64,000 bases of DNA from Thiohalocapsa marina. Its GTDB lineage: Bacteria > Pseudomonadota > Gammaproteobacteria > Chromatiales > Chromatiaceae. The stretch lies in the NCBI RefSeq assembly GCF_008632335.1, contig NZ_VWXX01000002.1:1-64000 (forward strand). The letters are read 5' to 3'. The translations under genes and the position numbers were made by a program. Shown here in pieces: positions 19,759-28,351 of this stretch. Within the stretch, counting starts at the first letter, position 1; each line of letters begins with the position of its first letter. The notes under the pieces were generated by a model that searched no databases, was not told the DNA's origin, and saw only the letters and a program-made list of their open reading frames with translations.

Positions 19759-20750
19759 GCGCGCGCCTCCTGCTGTGCTGTTGTCCGTGCAAGGCCTTCC
19801 TGCGAGGCACTTTCCTGGGTAGGGGTGTCCGACCGGCTCTGCGACAGCATCGGGAATCCGAGCTGCTCGCGGCTCTGGTAGTAGGCCTCGGCCACGGCCC
19901 GGGCCAGGGTCCTGACACGCAGGATGAAGCGCTGACGCTCGGTCACAGAGATGGCCCCGCGCGCGTCCAGCAGGTTGAACAGGTGGGACGCCTTCAGCAC
20001 CTGCTCGTAGGCCGGCAGCGGCAGACCGGCCTCCACCAGGGCCGCGCTCTGCTGTTCGCAGACGTCGAACTGCCGGAACAGGGCCGCCACGTCGGCGTGC
20101 TCGAAATTGTAGGCGGACTGTTCGCGCTCATTCTGCAGGAACACGTCGCCGTAGGTCACCACGCCGGCGGGGGTGCGGGCCCAGACCAGATCGAACACGC
20201 TCTCAACGCCCTGCAGGTACATGGCGATGCGCTCCAGGCCGTAGGTGATCTCGCCGGTCACCGGCCGACACTCCAGCCCGCCGACCTGCTGGAAGTAGGT
20301 GAACTGGGTCACCTCCATGCCGTTGAGCCAGACCTCCCAGCCCAGGCCCCAGGCGCCCAGGGTCGGCGACTCCCAGTTGTCCTCGACGAAGCGGATATCG
20401 TGCACCAAGGGGTCGATCCCCAGCATGCGCAGGGAGTCCAGGTACTGTTCCTGGATGTCGAGGGGCGACGGCTTGAGCACCACCTGGTACTGGTAGTAGT
20501 GCTGCAGGCGGTTCGGGTTCTCGCCGTAGCGTCCGTCCGTCGGTCGCCGGGACGGCTGCACATAGGCAGCATTCCAGGGCTCGGGGCCGATGGAGCGCAG
20601 GAAGGTTGCCGGGTGAAAGGTGCCGGCCCCCACCTCCATGTCGTAGGGCTGCATGACGACACAGCCGCGGTCGGCCCAGAATTGCTGCAACCGGAAGATC
20701 AGATCCTGAAAACTGGGGACATCGGGGGATGAAGTGGCCAAGGGAAACAC
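19755..20750 (-). CDS. glyQ: Glycyl-tRNA synthetase alpha subunit
   Basis: This is the catalytic half that makes glycyl-adenylate. The 331-residue product shows [35 protein letters not shown] in the first 50 residues, [27 protein letters not shown], and the class II motif region [12 protein letters not shown]. The C-terminal tail after about residue 300 is Ser/Thr/Gln-rich and not conserved. The start is GTG at 20750; the gap of 57 bases to the upstream ATPase gene may hold its own promoter (a TACAAT hexamer can be read on the minus strand near 20774-20779). Confidence 0.97.
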   Translation of the reverse strand: MFPLATSSPDVPSFQDLIFRLQQFWADRGCVVMQPYDMEVGAGTFHPATFLRSIGPEPWNAAYVQPSRRPTDGRYGENPNRLQHYYQYQVVLKPSPLDIQEQYLDSLRMLGIDPLVHDIRFVEDNWESPTLGAWGLGWEVWLNGMEVTQFTYFQQVGGLECRPVTGEITYGLERIAMYLQGVESVFDLVWARTPAGVVTYGDVFLQNEREQSAYNFEHADVAALFRQFDVCEQQSAALVEAGLPLPAYEQVLKASHLFNLLDARGAISVTERQRFILRVRTLARAVAEAYYQSREQLGFPMLSQSRSDTPTQESASQEGLARTTAQQEARA

Positions 20751-20807
20751 CAGGCTGGATAATCAAGGGCCTGCATTGTATCGGTTTCCTGCCGGGCTGA
20801 GCCAGTA

Positions 20808-22340
20808 TCAGCGCCGTCGCGCGCCGCCGAACAGCGAACCAAGCACACCACGCGCCAGTTGTCGGCCGATCTGGGTGCCCAGCGAGCGCATGGTACTGAC
20901 GACGAATGCCTCCATCGGCGTCTGGGCCTTGCGGCGCGAAGGGCTTCGGTCGCGCTGCCGGGCAGCAGCCGGGGCATCGTCCTCCGCCGCCCGGGCGGCC
21001 TGCTCGGCCATGTCGCGCAGGCGCTCGTAGGCGGATTCCCGATCGACAGGCGTTTCGTAGACCCCGGCGACCAGTGAGCCGGCCATCAGGCGCCGGCGCT
21101 GTTCTGCGCTGATGGGGCCGAGCTGGCTCCCGGGCGGGGCGACCTTCACGCGCTGGACCACGGTCGGGACACCGTCCGCGTCGAGGGTGGAGGCCAGCGC
21201 CTCACCAACGCCGAGGGCGCTGATGGCGGCCTCGGTGTCCAGCGCCGGATTGGGCCGAAAGGTCTGCGCCGCGGTCCGCACCGCCTTCTGCTCCCGCGGG
21301 GTGAAGGCCCGCAAGGCATGCTGAACGCGGTTGCCCAGTTGCGCCAGGATCCGATCCGGGATGTCCATCGGGTTCTGGGTCACGAAATAGACGCCGACCC
21401 CCTTGGAGCGGATCAGCCGCACGACCTGCTCCACCTTGTCGGTCAGCGCTGCAGGGGCGTCATCGAACAGCAGGTGCGCCTCGTCGAAGAAGAACACCAG
21501 CCGCGGTCGGTCCGGATCGCCCACCTCCGGCAACTGTTCGAACAGTTCCGACAACAGCCACAGCAGAAAGGTGGCGTACAGCGCGCGATGCTGGATCAGC
21601 CGCTCTGCTGCCAGCACATTGACCAGCCCATGCCCCTGTTCATCGGTCTGCATCAGGTCCGCCAGGTCGAGTGCCGGCTCGCCGAACAGCCGGTCGCCGC
21701 CCTGATCCTGCAGCTTGAGCAGACGGCGCTGGATAGCGCCGACGGAAGCGGCGGAGACATTGCCGAAGCGGGTCCGCAGCGACGCCGCATTGTCCGCCAC
21801 ATGCACCAGCATGGCCTGCAGGTCCTTCAAGTCCAGCAACAGCAGCCCGTTGTCGTCGGCGACCCGGAAACAGATATCGAGCACGCCCTCCTGGACCTCG
21901 TTCAGTCCAAGCAGACGCGCCAGCAGCAGCGGCCCCAGTTCGCTGATCGTGGTGCGTACCGGGTGGCCCTGTTCACCGTACAGGTCCCAGAAGGTGACCG
22001 GACAGGGCCCGTAGCGAAAGCCGTCGGCCTCCAGGCCCAGCTCTCGCACCCGGGCCTCCACCCGGGGGTTGTCGCCCCCGGGCTGGCTGATCCCGGCCAG
22101 ATCGCCCTTCACATCCGCCAGCAGCACCGGCACGCCGAGACGGCTGAACTGCTCCGCCAGGCTCTGCAGCGTGACTGTCTTGCCGGTGCCGGTAGCGCCG
22201 GCCACGAGGCCATGACGATTGGCCATGCGCGGATGGATCCACACCCGGGACTCCATGCCCGGGCCTGTGACAGAACTTGTGACAGGCCCTGCGCCTGTAT
22301 CAGGCGCCGCGCCCTTGCCGATGAGAATGCCGTTGTTCAT
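20808..22340 (-). CDS. yjgR: HerA/FtsK-like ATPase of the DUF853 (YjgR) family
   Basis: This 510-residue cytoplasmic ATPase has Walker A GATGTGKTVT (about 47-56), the family segment LLADVKGDLAGIS, PVTFWDLYGEQGHPVRTT and Walker B RLVFFFDEAHLLF. These are followed by VRLIRSKGVGVYFVTQNP and PDRILAQLGNRVQHALRAFTPR. This is the DUF853 arrangement within the HerA-FtsK superfamily. The C-terminal 80 residues are basic and low in complexity, ending in RRR. The biological role of YjgR proteins is not established; a DNA or RNA translocase is inferred. It lies upstream of glyQ in the same direction and is divergent from the membrane protein at 22491. Confidence 0.85.
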   Translation of the reverse strand: MNNGILIGKGAAPDTGAGPVTSSVTGPGMESRVWIHPRMANRHGLVAGATGTGKTVTLQSLAEQFSRLGVPVLLADVKGDLAGISQPGGDNPRVEARVRELGLEADGFRYGPCPVTFWDLYGEQGHPVRTTISELGPLLLARLLGLNEVQEGVLDICFRVADDNGLLLLDLKDLQAMLVHVADNAASLRTRFGNVSAASVGAIQRRLLKLQDQGGDRLFGEPALDLADLMQTDEQGHGLVNVLAAERLIQHRALYATFLLWLLSELFEQLPEVGDPDRPRLVFFFDEAHLLFDDAPAALTDKVEQVVRLIRSKGVGVYFVTQNPMDIPDRILAQLGNRVQHALRAFTPREQKAVRTAAQTFRPNPALDTEAAISALGVGEALASTLDADGVPTVVQRVKVAPPGSQLGPISAEQRRRLMAGSLVAGVYETPVDRESAYERLRDMAEQAARAAEDDAPAAARQRDRSPSRRKAQTPMEAFVVSTMRSLGTQIGRQLARGVLGSLFGGARRR

Positions 22341-22490
22341 GAACCGGTATGCCCCTTGCCCTGTGTGGATGCGTGCGCAAAACCTGCCGCGGCTTGCGTA
22401 TATACTGTCCGTTGTTCATCGACCGAAACAAGTATAGCGTCCACGCGATCCGAACTGACTCCAGACGGCCGACGCCGGGGGACCACGCGC

Positions 22491-23120
22491 ATGTTCTATG
22501 CCATCGACGACCAGCAGAAACGCCGTGCCAAGAATCCGCACGAGCTGGCCATGGTCAACCTGATCCTGTTCAACCTGGCGGCCGGGATCGCATTGCTGGC
22601 AGGTTCCATGGCCGAACCGGACTCGGTGCTTGCCCGATACAAGTGGCTCGCGGTGGCGGTACCGCTGGTCCTGTCCATGGCCCTGATCCTGTTCACCTGG
22701 TGGCGAGCCGCCCGGTCGCAGCGTGAAGGGCCCTGGTTCGTGGCAGTGCACTGGCACCTGGCGGCGCGGCGCTATCGGGCGCTGCTGGCGGCCTATGTGG
22801 TCAGCGCGGCGGTGGTCAGCCTCGCCTTCGTCGGCGGTCACGAGCACAAGGATCTGGAGCAGCGTATCGCCCAACTGCCGCCGGCCATGCAGGCGATGGA
22901 GCGGCAGAAGCTGGAGTCTCAGGACATGGGCTCCGCCATCTGGGCGCGCATCGGCGTCGTGCCGCTGCTGCTCACGGTCATGGCGCTGATCATGCTGGAA
23001 TCCGGTGCCCTCTACCAGGCCGGCCGCGGCGAAGTGCCCGACGGCCTGCTGCAACGCCAGCCGCCGCCGGAAGGGCTCGCCGGCTCGGCCACACCGACCA
23101 CGACGGAAACCGGGGGCTGA
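22491..23120 (+). CDS. Hypothetical inner-membrane protein, three to four helices
   Basis: I do not recognise a named family. The 209-residue product starts MFYAIDDQQKRRAKNPHELA and has hydrophobic segments near 25-40, 50-68, 98-115 (LLAAYVVSAAVVSLAFVGG) and 153-172 (IGVVPLLLTVMALIML), with a charged loop EHKDLEQRIAQLPPAMQAMERQ between the last two. A Pro/Thr-rich tail ends the protein. The start at 22491 has a strong GGGGGA 8 bases upstream. It is divergent from the DUF853 ATPase across about 150 bases and may share regulatory DNA with it. The long reading frame upstream of this start is antisense to that ATPase. Confidence 0.75.
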   Translation: MFYAIDDQQKRRAKNPHELAMVNLILFNLAAGIALLAGSMAEPDSVLARYKWLAVAVPLVLSMALILFTWWRAARSQREGPWFVAVHWHLAARRYRALLAAYVVSAAVVSLAFVGGHEHKDLEQRIAQLPPAMQAMERQKLESQDMGSAIWARIGVVPLLLTVMALIMLESGALYQAGRGEVPDGLLQRQPPPEGLAGSATPTTTETGG

Positions 23121-23137
23121 CGGATCGGAGCGCCCGC

Positions 23138-23275
23138 AATTTCAAATTTGCTGCCTTGTCGCAGCGCGATTTACCGCAAAGACACAGAGAACGCGAAGCG
23201 CACGCAGAGAAGCTGAGGATAACGCTGGCTGGTCTCTGTGTTCTCCGGGCCTCTGCGGTTTGAATTTGGAAGTGC
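23138..23275 (+). repeat. Dispersed intergenic repeat with internal inverted arms
   Basis: The left part holds TCAAATTTGCTGCCTTG and ACCGCAAAGACACAGAGAAC. The right part (23233-23272) holds TCTCTGTGTTCTCCGG and CCTCTGCGGTTTGAA, roughly its reverse complement. Similar pieces occur at 16161-16246, 41195-41236 and in part near 54294-54325. The CGCAGAGGC/ACAGAGA type of repeat is widespread in proteobacterial and other genomes. Confidence 0.6.
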
Positions 23276-23428
23276 TGCCGGAACGCCCGCGCAAACCGCA
23301 TGCGCGTCCATAACGGGTATACTTTGCCGCCCCACGCAGCACCGACGCGGTGCTGCTGACAAATGGCAGCATCCAGAGCCGCCAACCAGATTCACTACCC
23401 AGATCCATCAACCAGAGGAATTCGATCC

Positions 23429-23998
23429 GTGAAAAAACGCTCCGCCCTCGCCCTCGCCCTGTCCGTTGGTCTCGCGGGATCCGCGCTGGCCGCAGACCCC
23501 GCCGACAATCCACGGGTCGCGCTGGATGTCAGCATCGGCGGTGAGCCCGCCGGCACCGTTACCCTGGAACTCTTCAGCGACGTGGTGCCCAAGACGGCGG
23601 AGAACTTCCGCGTCCTCTGCGCCGGTGAGCAGGAAGACATGCGCTACGCCGGCAGCCCGTTCCACCGCATCATCCCCGGCTTCATGATCCAGGGCGGCGA
23701 CTTCACCCGGGGCAACGGCACCGGCGGCAAATCGATCTACGGCGACCGCTTCGAGGACGAGAACTTCCAGCTCCGCCATACCGAGGCCGGGCTGCTGTCC
23801 ATGGCCAATGCGGGGCCGAACACCAATGGCTCGCAGTTCTTCATCACCGTCGCGCCGACCCCGTGGCTCGACGGCAAGCATGTGGTCTTCGGCAAGGTGG
23901 TCGACGGCATGGACGTGATCAAGACCATGGAAGAGCAGGGCTCCCGCAGCGGCCGCACCAAGGAGCCGGTGGTGCTGGAGGCTTGCCGCGTCCTATAA
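23429..23998 (+). CDS. Periplasmic peptidyl-prolyl cis-trans isomerase (cyclophilin)
   Basis: It catalyses proline isomerisation during folding of exported proteins. The 189-residue product starts at a GTG (23429) with AGAGGA 10 bases upstream. A clear signal peptide, [20 protein letters not shown], is cleaved before ADPADNP. The cyclophilin core shows [20 protein letters not shown], with the Arg and Phe/Met of the active site, [20 protein letters not shown] and [12 protein letters not shown]. It is closest in type to PpiA. An upstream in-frame ATG at 23363 would bury the signal peptide and is rejected. Confidence 0.93.
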   Translation: MKKRSALALALSVGLAGSALAADPADNPRVALDVSIGGEPAGTVTLELFSDVVPKTAENFRVLCAGEQEDMRYAGSPFHRIIPGFMIQGGDFTRGNGTGGKSIYGDRFEDENFQLRHTEAGLLSMANAGPNTNGSQFFITVAPTPWLDGKHVVFGKVVDGMDVIKTMEEQGSRSGRTKEPVVLEACRVL

Positions 23999-24060
23999 CC
24001 TGCGGTCAATCCACAGGCCAGGTCACACGACCATCTGGGCCGCACAAGAGGCGGCCAGGA

Positions 24061-24393
24061 TTACCCAGACCCGCGCACAGCCCGCTCCATGCGCGCCCGG
24101 GCCTCGACCCAGGCCGGGTCGCCGATGCCCTGCACTGTCCATCGCTCCATCAGCCCGTAGGCGATGGGGCGATGCACAGGTGCCAGATCCCGCAGCTTGG
24201 TCAGCTTGAACAGACAGCCTGCCCGTTCATACTCCAGGGTATTGGCCAGGGCGTAGAGCGTCAGCGCACTGGCGGATTCCGGCGCCTGCTCGATCACGGC
24301 CACGGCCCGCCGCAGCGCCTCCTCCGGGTCCATCAGGCTGCCCTCAGCCGGTCGATCACGCACTTGCTGGTCACTCAGGTGTTGCTCACTCAC
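24061..24393 (-). CDS. Hypothetical protein coupled to pmbA
   Basis: I do not recognise a family. The 110-residue product, starting at a GTG that overlaps the pmbA stop by 8 bases, is predicted helical and soluble (MDPEEALRRAVAVIEQAPE, then ASALTLYALANTLEYERAGCLFKLTKLRDL). It contains one conserved-looking LMERW segment and ends with an ARARMERAV helix. An in-frame ATG at residue 21 is an alternative start. Tight coupling to pmbA suggests a linked role, but in other gammaproteobacteria the gene beside pmbA is usually yjgA, which this is not. Confidence 0.65.
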   Translation of the reverse strand: MSEQHLSDQQVRDRPAEGSLMDPEEALRRAVAVIEQAPESASALTLYALANTLEYERAGCLFKLTKLRDLAPVHRPIAYGLMERWTVQGIGDPAWVEARARMERAVRGSG

Positions 24394-25768
24394 CGGCCAC
24401 CATCATCCGGTCGATGAGCCAGGAGCCGGTGGTGGTGCTGCCCGGGAAATCGCAATCATTGCCGATGGCGACCAGGCCACGGTACATGTCCAGCAGATTG
24501 CCGGCGATGGTGATCTCCTCCACCGGATGGCAGATCTCGCCATTCTCTACCCAGAAGCCGCTGGCGCCGCGGGAATAGTCCCCGGTGACATTGTTCACCC
24601 CCTGCCCCATCAACTCCGTCACATACAGCCCGGTGCCCAGCGCCCGCAACATGCCGTCGCGATCCAGATCCCCCAGGTCGACGCTCAGGTTGCGGGCGCC
24701 GCCGGCGTTGCCCGTGGACTGCAGCCCCAGCTTGCACGCCGAGTAATGGTCCAGTAGATAACTGCTCAGCACGCCGTCGGTCACCAGATCCTTCGGGCGG
24801 GTGGCGACGCCGTCGCTGTCGAAGGCGGCACTGGCCAGGCCGCGGGGTTTCAGCGGGTCTTCCGATACCCGTACGAATGCCGGCAGGATCTGCTCGCCCA
24901 GCCGGTCCAGCAGGAAACTGGTCTTGCGATACAGACTGGCGCCATGGATGGCGCCGGTGAGATGGCGCAGCAGCCCCGCGGCGACCTCGGCGCGGAACAG
25001 CACCGGTACCTCGCAGGTGCCCAGCCGGCGGGCGCCGAGCCGGGACAGGGTCCGCTCCGCCGCGCGCCGGCCCACCGCCGCAGGGTCGTCCAGATCCCCG
25101 GGCGCCCGCGCCGTGGTCCACCAGTGGTCCCGCTGCATGGCGTCGTCCTGCTTGCCGATCACGGCGCAGCTCAGCCCGTGCCGCGTGCTGGGGTAACCGC
25201 CGACGAATCCGTGGCTGTTGCCGTAGACCTGCAGCCCGGCGTGGCTGCTGAAGCTGGCGCCCTCGGAATTGACGATGCGCGGATCCGCGCCGCGGGCCGC
25301 GTCCTCGCAGGCGATGGCCAGACGCATGGCCTCGTCGACATCGATGTCCCAGGGGTGGTTGAGGTCCAGATCCGGCAGTGCGCCCGTCGCCATCAGTGAC
25401 GCCGGCGCCAGGCCGGCACAGGTGTCCTCCTGGGTGTGGCCGGCGATGGCGCAGGCCTTCTCCACCGTGTCGCGGATGGCCCCCATGCTCAGGTCCGAGG
25501 TACTGGCGGAACCCTTGCGATGGCCGAAGTAGACACTGATCCAGAGGCCCTGGTCGCGGGTGTGCTCCACGGTCTCGACCTCGCCCAGGCGTACCCCGAC
25601 CTCGAGCCCGGTACTGGTGCTGACCGCGGCCTCGGCGGCGGAGGCGCCGCGGCGCCGGGCCTCGGCCAGCAGGTCCTGGATCTTCTGCCGCAGCCGGTCC
25701 AGCGGTTCTGCAGGATTCGTTGCGGCATCGGTCGCCGGATGCGCGGTGTCGATGTTGCGGTTGTCCAT
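24386..25768 (-). CDS. pmbA: Metalloprotease subunit PmbA (TldE)
   Basis: It partners TldD in a heterodimeric zinc protease that processes modified peptides such as microcin B17 and degrades unfolded peptides. The 460-residue product shows the N-terminal EAAVSTSTGLEVGVRLGEVETVEHTRDQGLWISVYFG block, VNSEGASFSSHAGLQVYGNSHGFVGGYPSTRHGLS, LFRAEVAAGLLRHLTGAIHGASLYRKTSFL and, near the end, NNVTGDYSRGASGFWVENGEI. It lacks the HExxxH motif, as expected for the non-catalytic subunit. The start at 25768 has AAGGAG 7 bases upstream; the open frame further upstream is antisense or frameshifted tldD sequence. Confidence 0.95.
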   Translation of the reverse strand: MDNRNIDTAHPATDAATNPAEPLDRLRQKIQDLLAEARRRGASAAEAAVSTSTGLEVGVRLGEVETVEHTRDQGLWISVYFGHRKGSASTSDLSMGAIRDTVEKACAIAGHTQEDTCAGLAPASLMATGALPDLDLNHPWDIDVDEAMRLAIACEDAARGADPRIVNSEGASFSSHAGLQVYGNSHGFVGGYPSTRHGLSCAVIGKQDDAMQRDHWWTTARAPGDLDDPAAVGRRAAERTLSRLGARRLGTCEVPVLFRAEVAAGLLRHLTGAIHGASLYRKTSFLLDRLGEQILPAFVRVSEDPLKPRGLASAAFDSDGVATRPKDLVTDGVLSSYLLDHYSACKLGLQSTGNAGGARNLSVDLGDLDRDGMLRALGTGLYVTELMGQGVNNVTGDYSRGASGFWVENGEICHPVEEITIAGNLLDMYRGLVAIGNDCDFPGSTTTGSWLIDRMMVAGE

Positions 25769-25815
25769 GCCGTCAGACTCCTTGGTTGTTCGGTTTCCGT
25801 TTCGCCAGCCCGACC

Positions 25816-27261
25816 TCAGCCGGCACTGGTGCCGCCGACGGTCAGGCCATCCACCCGTAAGGTGGGCTGGCCGACGCCCACGGGCACGCTCTGACCCTCC
25901 TTGCCGCAGGTGCCGACGCCTTCGTCCAGTTTCAGGTCGTTGCCGATCATGCTGACCCGGGTCAGCACGTCCGGGCCGTTGCCGATCAGCGTCGCGCCCT
26001 TGACCGGACGGCCGATGCGGCCGTTCTCGATCAGGTAGGCCTCGCTGGCGGAGAAGGTGAACTTGCCGGAGGTGATGTCCACCTGGCCTCCGCCGAAGTT
26101 CACCGCGTACAGGCCCTTGTCCACCGAGGCGATGATCTCTGCCGGATCCCGGTCGCCGGCCAGCATGTAGGTGTTGGTCATGCGCGGCATCGGCAGATGG
26201 GCGTAGGACTCGCGACGGCCGTTGCCGGTGGTGGGCATGCCCATCAGACGCGCATTGAGCCGGTCCTGCATGTAGCCCGTCAGCACGCCGTCCTCGATCA
26301 GCGTGGTGCACTGGGTCGGCGTGCCCTCGTCGTCGATGTTCAGCGAGCCGCGCCGGTCGGGCAGCGTGCCGTCGTCCACCACGGTCACGCCTGCGGCGGC
26401 GACGCGTTCGCCCAGGCGACCGGCGAAGGCCGACGTACCCTTGCGGTTGAAGTCGCCTTCCAGCCCGTGGCCGATGGCCTCGTGCAGCAGCACCCCGGGC
26501 CAGCCGGCGCCGAGCACCACGGTCATGCTGCCGGCGGGGGCCGCTTCGGCCTCCAGGCTGACCAGGGCCAGGCGCACCGCCTCGCGGGCGTAGCCCATGG
26601 CCCGGTCGCCGTCGAGGAAGAACTCGAGGTCGCGACGGGCGCCGCCGCCACTGTGGCCCTGCTCGCGCCGGCCGTCCTGCTCCACCACCACGTTGACATT
26701 CAGCCGCACCAGCGGCCGCACATCTGCACTCATGCGGCCGTCGTCGCTGATCACCAGCACCGTGTCCTGCACCGCGACCAGGCTGGTCACGACCTGGGTC
26801 ACACGGGGATCGGCGCGCCGCGCCTCCGCGTCCACCCGGTGCAGCAGCGCCACCTTGTCGGCGTCGTCGAGGGTACCGATGGGATCAAGCGGTGCATACA
26901 GCCGATGACCGACCGGCACGCCGCTGATGCGTATGCGGCCCGCGTGCCCGCCGCCGGCGATGGCACGGGCGGCCCCGGCGGCCTGCTGCAGGGCCGGGAA
27001 CTGCAGCTCGTCGGAATAGGCAAACCCCGTCTTCTCGCCGGCCACTGCACGCAGCCCGGCGCCCTGTTCGATGTGGAAGTTGCCGTCCTTGATAATGCCG
27101 TCTTCCAGCACCCAGGACTGCAGCCGGCTGCTCTGAAAATAGATGTCTGCGGCGTCGATGGCCGGGCTTTGCAGGGCGCCGACCAGCCGGTCGAGTTCAC
27201 GGTCGCCGAGACCGGCTGGGGTAAGGATCCGATCCCGGGCGATGGCTAGGGTGTCATTCAT
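25816..27261 (-). CDS. tldD: Metalloprotease catalytic subunit TldD
   Basis: This is the zinc-binding partner of PmbA. The 481-residue product carries the metal site [11 protein letters not shown] at about 260-270 (His260, Glu261, His265). The N-terminal block is [24 protein letters not shown], and the C-terminal features are [29 protein letters not shown] and a [21 protein letters not shown] end. The start at 27261 ([13 protein letters not shown]) is the conserved one; an upstream in-frame ATG at 27384 adds unrelated residues across short GGGCCAA repeats (27330-27385). It lies 47 bases before pmbA in the same direction. Confidence 0.96.
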   Translation of the reverse strand: MNDTLAIARDRILTPAGLGDRELDRLVGALQSPAIDAADIYFQSSRLQSWVLEDGIIKDGNFHIEQGAGLRAVAGEKTGFAYSDELQFPALQQAAGAARAIAGGGHAGRIRISGVPVGHRLYAPLDPIGTLDDADKVALLHRVDAEARRADPRVTQVVTSLVAVQDTVLVISDDGRMSADVRPLVRLNVNVVVEQDGRREQGHSGGGARRDLEFFLDGDRAMGYAREAVRLALVSLEAEAAPAGSMTVVLGAGWPGVLLHEAIGHGLEGDFNRKGTSAFAGRLGERVAAAGVTVVDDGTLPDRRGSLNIDDEGTPTQCTTLIEDGVLTGYMQDRLNARLMGMPTTGNGRRESYAHLPMPRMTNTYMLAGDRDPAEIIASVDKGLYAVNFGGGQVDITSGKFTFSASEAYLIENGRIGRPVKGATLIGNGPDVLTRVSMIGNDLKLDEGVGTCGKEGQSVPVGVGQPTLRVDGLTVGGTSAG

Positions 27262-27424
27262 GGAACAAAGGGTACAGAAAATGGGGCGGTTACGAGAATT
27301 CGGCTTCGCGGGCTGGATACCGGCCCGCCCAGTATGGGTCAAGCACTCTGGGCCAAGAATTACGGGCCAAACAGTGTGGGCCAAAAGCTGATGGCCCTGC
27401 GCATATCAAGCAGGTGAACCCGCC

Positions 27425-28252
27425 TCAGCCGCATTTCAATCGTCGATGCTCCAGCGTCGGGAAGCGGCGGCGCACGGCGGCCTGGTAGTCCGGGTCGATG
27501 CGACCCGAGATCCAGCCGCTGCCGCGGGACATCTGCGCCAGCACCGTGCCCCAGGGATCCACGATCATGCTGTGCCCGTGGGTCTCGCGGCCGCTCAGAT
27601 GATAGCCGCCCTGGGCCGCGGCGATCACGTAGGACAGGTTCTCGATGGCCCGGGCGCGCACCAGCGTCTCCCAGTGCGCCTTGCCGGTCAGGGCCGTGAA
27701 GGCCGACGGCACCGCCAGCAACTGCATGCCGTCGGCCTGCATCCGGCGGGTCAGCTCCGGAAAACGCAGGTCATAACACACCATGACCCCCAGACGCCCG
27801 AACGGTGTGTCCACCACCACCGGCCCGTCGCCGGGCTCGATCACTGCAGACTCCTCATAGCGCTCGTCGGCGCCCGGCAGACTGACATCGAACAGATGCA
27901 TCTTGTCATAGCGCGCCACCCGCTCGCCGCGGTCGTTCAGCACCAGCGTCGCCGCGCGCACCCGCTCTCCTGATGCCGTGGCCATGGGGATGGTGCCGCC
28001 CACCAGCCAGACACCGAAGCGGGCGGCGGTGCGCGCCAGGAAGGTCTGCAGCGGACCCTCGCCCTCGGGCTCCGCAAGCGGCAACAGATCCGCATCCCGT
28101 TTGCCCATGAAGGCGAAATTCTCCGGCAGCACCACCAGGCCGACGCCGGACTCCGCCGCCGCGCCGATGACCCGCTCCACCTCGATCAGATTGGCGTCGA
28201 CATTGGGCCCGGAGGCCATCTGCACCGCCGCAACAGTCGGATGGTTGTTCAT
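27425..28252 (-). CDS. Carbon-nitrogen hydrolase (nitrilase superfamily, Nit-like amidase)
   Basis: It hydrolyses an amide in a small molecule; deaminated glutathione or omega-amidase activity is typical of this branch. The 275-residue product has the catalytic triad Glu44 (VVLPEN), Lys117 (RYDKMHLFDV) and Cys159 (VMVCYDLRFPE). Other family segments are AVPSAFTALTGKAHWETLVRARAIEN and GYHLSGRETHGHSMIVDPWG. The length fits. It lies between yhdP and tldD, the usual neighbourhood in Gammaproteobacteria. It ends about 160 bases upstream of the tldD start. Confidence 0.92.
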   Translation of the reverse strand: MNNHPTVAAVQMASGPNVDANLIEVERVIGAAAESGVGLVVLPENFAFMGKRDADLLPLAEPEGEGPLQTFLARTAARFGVWLVGGTIPMATASGERVRAATLVLNDRGERVARYDKMHLFDVSLPGADERYEESAVIEPGDGPVVVDTPFGRLGVMVCYDLRFPELTRRMQADGMQLLAVPSAFTALTGKAHWETLVRARAIENLSYVIAAAQGGYHLSGRETHGHSMIVDPWGTVLAQMSRGSGWISGRIDPDYQAAVRRRFPTLEHRRLKCG

Positions 28253-28351
28253 GTTGATTCAAAACCTATGCAGACGCTGATGTATTCGGTGTTTTCGGAA
28301 AGGCGATGCAACCACAGTCGCTCAAGCGACTCACGATGCAGCAGTGTCCCG

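Noticed and set aside
17656-19881. Long open frame antisense to glyS and glyQ (about 740 codons)
   Set aside because: It is a high-GC shadow of a well-supported gene, with Gln/His/Arg-rich composition and no family motif.
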